Assembly: GCA_945890595.1 (NCBI GenBank)
Contig: CAMDCQ010000021.1
Coordinates: 1-19,052, forward strand
Source of the DNA: Chitinophaga pinensis
GTDB lineage: Bacteria > Bacteroidota > Bacteroidia > NS11-12g > UBA9320
Direction of reading: 5' to 3'
Length of the DNA: 19,052 nt
Shown here: piece by piece, positions 14,618 to 19,052 of the stretch
Numbering within the stretch: position 1 is the stretch's first letter
How the letters are laid out: each line of letters begins with the position of its first letter
Translations under genes and position numbers: made by a program
Notes under the pieces: model-generated
Seen by the model: the letters and a program-made list of their open reading frames with translations, nothing else
Databases searched by the model: none
Told to the model about the DNA's origin: nothing

Positions 14618-16071
14618 GAATATTAAGCGATCTATTACTGGCAATTAAGCCAATTTCGGTAGTTGGAAACGTCGACGTAAATATTGCGGGTCTAACTCTA
14701 GACTCAAGAGTGGTAAAGGCGGATTTTGTATTCGCAGCGATAAAAGGAGTAAGTACAGATGGTCACTTGTTCATAACCAAGGCCATTTCTTTAGGAGCAA
14801 CGGTGATTTTGTGCGAGCAACCTTTAGAAGCGCAAGAAGGAATAACCGTTATTGAAGTGGCGGATGCTGCGGAGGCACTGGGTCATTTAGCTTCCGAATT
14901 TTACGAGAATCCAAGTCATAACCTTAAGCTTATAGGAGTAACTGGGACCAATGGAAAGACCTCTATTGCTACTATGCTATATGAGTGCTTTATGAATTTA
15001 GGTCATAAAAGTGGCTTACTTTCTACCATTAAATATAGTATCAATGGTGCAGATTATGCCTCCACACATACCACTCCAAATAGCGTTCGTATAAATGAAT
15101 TACTGGCAGAGATGGTAGATGCTGGTTGCGAATATGCTTTTATGGAAGTTAGTTCACACGCATTGCATCAACAAAGAACAGCTGGCCTTGAATTTGATGG
15201 TGCGGTTTTTACCAATATAACTCATGATCACTTGGATTACCATACTGATTTCAAAGACTATTTATATACCAAGAAAAAACTTTTTGATGGGTTATCACTA
15301 CATGCATTTGCACTAGCAAATAAGGACGATAAAAACGGCTTGGTTATGATGCAAAATACCAAAGCTACCAAATATACATATAGTTTAAAGTCGGTTTCAG
15401 ATTTTAAAACGAAGGTTATAGAAAGTGATTTTAACGGAATGCTTTTGGATATTAACGGATCTGAAGTGTGGCTAAGATTAGTAGGTGATTTTAATGCATA
15501 CAATGTATTAGCCGTTTATTCTGTTGCATTTTTATTGGGTAAAGAACATTTGGATATTGTAACTGCGTTAAGTGCAATTAACAGTGTAGATGGCCGTTTT
15601 CAGAGTATTCACGAAGGAGGAGTTACGGCTATAGTGGATTATGCCCATACACCAGACGCACTTCAAAATGTGGTAGATACGATAAATGCTATCCGCACCA
15701 AAAATGAGCAATTAATTACGGTAATAGGGTGCGGTGGAGAAAGAGATAGAGAGAAACGTCCTGTAATGGCTCGGATAGCTTGCATAGCGAGTGATAAAGT
15801 TATTCTTACATCAGACAATCCTCGCTCTGAAGATGCAAATGCCATTATCGAAGAAATGATGCTTGGTGTTGAACCTCAGTATTTCAAAAAAGTACTCAAA
15901 ATAGTAAATAGAGAAGAGGCTATAAAAACGGCTATAAGCCTCAGTAACGCAGGCGATGTAATACTCGTAGCGGGAAAAGGGCACGAGACATATCAAGATA
16001 TAAATGGGATTAAACACCCTTTTGACGATAAAGAGATTATTACCAAGAACTTAAAATTAATAAAAGACTAA
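14614..16071 (+). CDS. murE: UDP-MurNAc-tripeptide ligase MurE, meso-diaminopimelate type
   Basis: A cytoplasmic ATP-dependent ligase that adds the third stem residue to UDP-MurNAc-L-Ala-D-Glu. The 485 residues show the N-terminal substrate domain (LTLDSRVVKADFVFAA), the P-loop GTNGKT at 111-116, a TTPNS motif, EVSSHAL, FTNITHDHLDYH, the region of the carbamylated lysine (LYTKKKLF), VDYAHTPDAL and the C-terminal DNPR at 401-404. DNPR is the signature of enzymes that use meso-diaminopimelate; L-lysine-adding MurE proteins differ there. The cell wall is therefore predicted to be of the DAP type. Its ATG overlaps the ftsI stop by 4 bases and its TAA overlaps the mraY ATG by one base. murF does not follow, unlike in E. 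coli. Confidence 0.96.
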   Translation: MRILSDLLLAIKPISVVGNVDVNIAGLTLDSRVVKADFVFAAIKGVSTDGHLFITKAISLGATVILCEQPLEAQEGITVIEVADAAEALGHLASEFYENPSHNLKLIGVTGTNGKTSIATMLYECFMNLGHKSGLLSTIKYSINGADYASTHTTPNSVRINELLAEMVDAGCEYAFMEVSSHALHQQRTAGLEFDGAVFTNITHDHLDYHTDFKDYLYTKKKLFDGLSLHAFALANKDDKNGLVMMQNTKATKYTYSLKSVSDFKTKVIESDFNGMLLDINGSEVWLRLVGDFNAYNVLAVYSVAFLLGKEHLDIVTALSAINSVDGRFQSIHEGGVTAIVDYAHTPDALQNVVDTINAIRTKNEQLITVIGCGGERDREKRPVMARIACIASDKVILTSDNPRSEDANAIIEEMMLGVEPQYFKKVLKIVNREEAIKTAISLSNAGDVILVAGKGHETYQDINGIKHPFDDKEIITKNLKLIKD

Positions 16072-17321
16072 TGCTGTATCATTTATTCGATTATCTGCAA
16101 CAAAATTACAATATACCAGGGGCTGGGGTATTTCAGTATATCTCATTTAGAGCAGCTATGGCAGTTATTATTTCGTTAGTTATCTCATTGCTTTTTGGCA
16201 AAAGTTTAATTGAAAAACTGAGAAATCTTCAAGCAGCCGAAACGATCAGAACACTCGGCTTGGATGGCGAAGAGTCAAAGAAAGGTACGCCAACGATGGG
16301 AGGGTTAATCATTTTAGCTGCAATTCTTATCCCAACAATCCTTTTTGCAAAACTCAATAATGTGTACGTGTTGCTGATGATTTTTAGCACCATTTGGTTG
16401 GGTGTGATTGGTTTTGTAGATGATTACATCAAAATATACAAAAAAGATAAAGCAGGATTAGCAGGCAAGTTTAAGGTAATTGGACAAATCGGACTTGGAG
16501 TTATTGTGGCCTTAGTGCTACATTTTAATGATAATGTAGTTGTACGTGAGCAATATAAAATCGACACAGTAAGTGAGGCTCCAGTGGGAACAGAAGTAAA
16601 AGAGATTAATGGACAGTTGATGTATTTTCAAGATGTAAAAAGTACAACCACAACACTTCCCTTTTTGAAAACACATCAAATAGACTATTCGAAACTATTG
16701 TTTTGGATGGATGACGAAGGTGCTAATAAATGGGCTTGGGTGGTGTATATGTTAGTAGCGATTTTCATTATAACTGCGGTATCTAACGGGGCAAATCTTA
16801 CCGATGGTATAGACGGTCTTGCCGCAGGTAGCTCAGCAATAATTGGTATTACCTTGGCGGTGCTGGCTTTTATAAGTGGAAATCTTATTTTTTCTGACTA
16901 TCTGGGAATTATGTTTATCCCTAACCAAGGAGAGTTGGTGATTTTTGCGGCGGCGTTTGCCGGTGCTTGTATTGGATTCCTTTGGTACAACAGTTTCCCT
17001 GCTCAAGTATTTATGGGAGATACAGGTAGTCTTGCTCTGGGTGGAGTTATAGCGGTATTGGCTCTTATGATTCGTAAGGAATTAGTCTTGCCTATACTCT
17101 GCGGTATTTTTTTGGCAGAGAACCTTAGTGTCATGATTCAGGTAAGTTATTTTAAGTACACTAAAAAGAAATATGGCGAGGGAAGACGTGTTTTTTTAAT
17201 GTCTCCGTTGCACCACCATTATCAAAAACTTGGTTATGCCGAGCCTAAAATAGTAACGCGATTTTGGATCGTAGGCATTATGCTAGCCATTTTTACCATT
17301 ATCACTTTTAAATTAAGATAA
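16071..17321 (+). CDS. mraY: Phospho-N-acetylmuramoyl-pentapeptide transferase MraY
   Basis: An integral membrane enzyme that transfers phospho-MurNAc-pentapeptide to undecaprenyl phosphate, forming lipid I. The 416 residues include about ten hydrophobic segments. Active-site motifs are present: KKGTPTMGG, the aspartate pair D117-D118 (FVDDYIKI), NLTDGIDGLA with D245, FMGDTGSLALGG with D317, and the histidine motif H381-H-H383 (SPLHHHYQ). It is about 55 residues longer than E. coli MraY (360), mainly through a hydrophilic insertion at about 155-215 between membrane segments, which is typical for Bacteroidota as far as I recall. It shares one base with the murE stop and is 2 bases from murD. 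Confidence 0.97.
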   Translation: MLYHLFDYLQQNYNIPGAGVFQYISFRAAMAVIISLVISLLFGKSLIEKLRNLQAAETIRTLGLDGEESKKGTPTMGGLIILAAILIPTILFAKLNNVYVLLMIFSTIWLGVIGFVDDYIKIYKKDKAGLAGKFKVIGQIGLGVIVALVLHFNDNVVVREQYKIDTVSEAPVGTEVKEINGQLMYFQDVKSTTTTLPFLKTHQIDYSKLLFWMDDEGANKWAWVVYMLVAIFIITAVSNGANLTDGIDGLAAGSSAIIGITLAVLAFISGNLIFSDYLGIMFIPNQGELVIFAAAFAGACIGFLWYNSFPAQVFMGDTGSLALGGVIAVLALMIRKELVLPILCGIFLAENLSVMIQVSYFKYTKKKYGEGRRVFLMSPLHHHYQKLGYAEPKIVTRFWIVGIMLAIFTIITFKLR

Positions 17322-17323
17322 AC

Positions 17324-18667
17324 GTGAGTAAACTTATTTCCATATTAGGTGCAGGAGAAAGCGGCGTTGGGTCGGCGATCTTAGCTCAAAAAGAAGGATT
17401 TGATGTCTGGGTATCTGACTATGGTCAAATTAAATCTCACTACAAAGAAGAACTCGAGAAATACGGAATAGCCTACGAAGAAGGTGGTCATGATGTTGAG
17501 AAGATTCTTTCTTCTGTTAAGATTGTGAAAAGCCCAGGGATTGCAGAAAATATTCCGGTTTTAAAACAAGCAATTGCACAAAAAATAGAAATAGTAGGCG
17601 AGATTGAATTTGCAGCTGCCTATACCAACGCGGTTCTTATCGGAATTACAGGTACCAATGGCAAAACTACCACCACGCTGCTTACTCACCACTTACTACA
17701 AAAAGCGGGTCTTAAAGTAGGTTTAGCTGGTAACGTAGGGCACAGTTTTGCAAAGCAAGTTGCTGAAGAAAATCATGAATACTATGTGCTTGAACTGAGT
17801 AGTTTTCAGCTTGATGGCATGCATACCGTTCGATTGGATTATGCAGTATTGCTAAACATTACTCCAGATCACTTAGACAGATATGAGTCTTTTCAAGAAT
17901 ACATAGATTCCAAATTTAGAATAAATAATCACCAAACATCTGCACAGCGATTTATTTACTGTGCCGATGATGAAGTGATCAACAACCAACTCAAAAATCA
18001 TATTACCGAGGCTCAGCTCATTCCGTTCACCTACAATGGTGGTCCTTTGGACGAAGGAGCTTGGGTGTCAGATAATCAAATTAACGTAAAACTTAACAAA
18101 CCAAAAACCGAATTTAACATGGCCGTAAATCAATTAACTATCGCAGGAAAGCACAATACATATAACTCTATGGCAGCGTCTATCATTGCCAATTCGTTGC
18201 TTATTCGAAAAGAAAGTATTAGAGAAAGTCTTTCTGATTTTAAAAATGTAGAGCACAGATTAGAGTACGTAGCTAAGGTGAAAGGAATTAACTTCATAAA
18301 CGATAGTAAAGCAACTAACGTAAATGCAGCTTGGTATGCGCTTGAAAGCGTTGAAGACCCTATCATTTGGATTGCGGGAGGTGTTGATAAAGGAAATGAT
18401 TATGAGTCTCTTAGCCCGTTGGTTAGAGCAAAAGTGAGAATAATCGTATGTCTTGGAGCAAATAATATGAAGCTACATCAAGCGTTTCGGAAAGATGTAG
18501 ACATGATGATTAACGCGAGTTCTGCTGATGAAGCAGTTCAGATTGCCTATAATCTAGGTGAAAAAGGGGAAACGGTTCTTCTTTCACCTGCATGTGCATC
18601 TTTTGATTTATTTGAAAATTATCAAGATAGAGGCAATCAATTTAAAAGAGCAGTTAGAAGTTTATAA
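17324..18667 (+). CDS. murD: UDP-N-acetylmuramoylalanine--D-glutamate ligase MurD
   Basis: A cytoplasmic ATP-dependent ligase that adds D-glutamate to UDP-MurNAc-L-Ala, one step before MurE. The 447 residues show an N-terminal Rossmann-like domain (ISILGAGESGVGSAILA), the conserved SPGIAEN, the ATP P-loop GTNGKT at 110-115, ELSSFQLDG, LNITPDHLDRY, the central EHRLEYV and FINDSKATN motifs, and the C-terminal LLSPACASFDLFENYQDRGNQFK. The start is GTG at 17324, two bases after the mraY stop; no ATG is available near it and the family N-terminus begins at once. ftsW follows after 8 bases. Confidence 0.96.
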   Translation: MSKLISILGAGESGVGSAILAQKEGFDVWVSDYGQIKSHYKEELEKYGIAYEEGGHDVEKILSSVKIVKSPGIAENIPVLKQAIAQKIEIVGEIEFAAAYTNAVLIGITGTNGKTTTTLLTHHLLQKAGLKVGLAGNVGHSFAKQVAEENHEYYVLELSSFQLDGMHTVRLDYAVLLNITPDHLDRYESFQEYIDSKFRINNHQTSAQRFIYCADDEVINNQLKNHITEAQLIPFTYNGGPLDEGAWVSDNQINVKLNKPKTEFNMAVNQLTIAGKHNTYNSMAASIIANSLLIRKESIRESLSDFKNVEHRLEYVAKVKGINFINDSKATNVNAAWYALESVEDPIIWIAGGVDKGNDYESLSPLVRAKVRIIVCLGANNMKLHQAFRKDVDMMINASSADEAVQIAYNLGEKGETVLLSPACASFDLFENYQDRGNQFKRAVRSL

Positions 18668-18675
18668 ACTACCGA

Positions 18676-19052
18676 GTGAAAGAGCTTTTTGGTAAATATT
18701 TAAAGGGTGATCCTATAATTTGGTTTGTCGTTTTGGCACTCTCTGTTATTGGGGTTATGGCCGTATATTCATCTACGGGGACTTTGGCATACAAAGATCG
18801 AGGTGGAGATACAGAGTATTACCTAATAAAGCACGTATTACTGTTAGGTTTTGGTTTAGCTACAATGTGGCTTACACATTTGATAAATATTCAATATTAC
18901 TCTCGTATTGGCCAGATTATGTTGTATTTAGCAGTGCCACTTTTAGTGTATACCCTTCTTTTTGGAATTGAGATAAACGAGGCACGCAGATGGGTATCAA
19001 TACCCGGTGGACTTACGGTTCAAAGTTCTGATTTTGCAAAGCTTGCTCTTAT
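18676..19052 (+). CDS. ftsW: Peptidoglycan glycosyltransferase FtsW, N-terminal part (cut by window edge)
   Basis: FtsW is the SEDS-family enzyme that polymerises septal glycan strands from lipid II and works with FtsI. The frame opens with GTG at 18676, 8 bases after the murD stop, and runs off the right end: about 125 residues of an expected 380-400. Membrane segments lie at about 13-31, 50-70 and 79-97. The SEDS signature follows: NEARRWVSIPGGLTVQSSDF (about 101-120), the counterpart of NGARRW and (Q)PSE in other species, then AKLAL. Glu takes the place of the usual Gly in N-G-A-R-R-W. The start is non-ATG and the gene is truncated, so an overlapping wrong-frame reading at 18720-18971 may mislead. 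Its position after murD is standard for the cluster. Confidence 0.92.
   Translation, partial: MKELFGKYLKGDPIIWFVVLALSVIGVMAVYSSTGTLAYKDRGGDTEYYLIKHVLLLGFGLATMWLTHLINIQYYSRIGQIMLYLAVPLLVYTLLFGIEINEARRWVSIPGGLTVQSSDFAKLAL

Noticed and set aside
18720..18971. 83-codon plus-strand frame near the right end
   Set aside because: It is out of frame with the clear FtsW reading from GTG at 18676, which has the SEDS signature and membrane segments.
1..19052. Defence, mobile or secondary-metabolite system
   Set aside because: All substantial frames match housekeeping families or single orphan genes; no transposase, integrase, toxin-antitoxin pair, CRISPR repeats or flanking direct repeats were seen.

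Overview
The window looks like chromosomal housekeeping DNA from a member of the Bacteroidota, probably Flavobacteriia or a close relative. The evidence is the order pheT / small coiled-coil gene / zapA, a division cluster without murF between murE and mraY, a MraY with a long extracytoplasmic insertion, a Bacteroidota-type FtsL, promoters of the TAnnTTTG type, and few Shine-Dalgarno sequences. No tRNA, rRNA, insertion sequence, CRISPR array, phage gene or restriction/defence gene was seen.

Left part (1-2824, minus strand): pheT, a 94-residue coiled-coil protein and zapA (cut by the window edge) form a tight co-transcribed unit. Middle left (2916-7508): a small mechanosensitive channel (plus strand) converges on a minus-strand pair, ArsC-family reductase and thioredoxin-reductase-like ferredoxin/flavodoxin NADP+ reductase. 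That pair has a clear promoter that almost touches its GTG start. Divergent from it is a large membrane-anchored VWA protein of unknown function.

Middle right (7603-10602, plus strand): rpsO with a good promoter, then a 279-base leader with several possible RNA pairings, then pnp, ending in a strong intrinsic terminator. PNPase carries an Arg/Gly/Asp-rich tail.

Right part (10807-19052, plus strand): the start of the dcw division and cell-wall cluster: mraZ, rsmH, ftsL, ftsI, murE, mraY, murD and ftsW (cut by the right edge). Junctions are overlapping or nearly so, which indicates one long operon. MraZ is the expected autoregulator; three GTGGG repeats at exact 10-bp spacing sit over the -33 region of the mraZ promoter. 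The enzymes make the lipid-linked peptidoglycan precursor (MurE and MurD add stem amino acids, MraY forms lipid I), and FtsL, FtsI and FtsW belong to the septal synthase.

I found no convincing unknown multi-gene system. The best leads are regulatory: the structured pnp leader, an inverted second GTGGG pair upstream of mraZ, and an almost leaderless reductase mRNA. Two proteins also deserve attention: the coiled-coil protein beside zapA and the VWA membrane protein.
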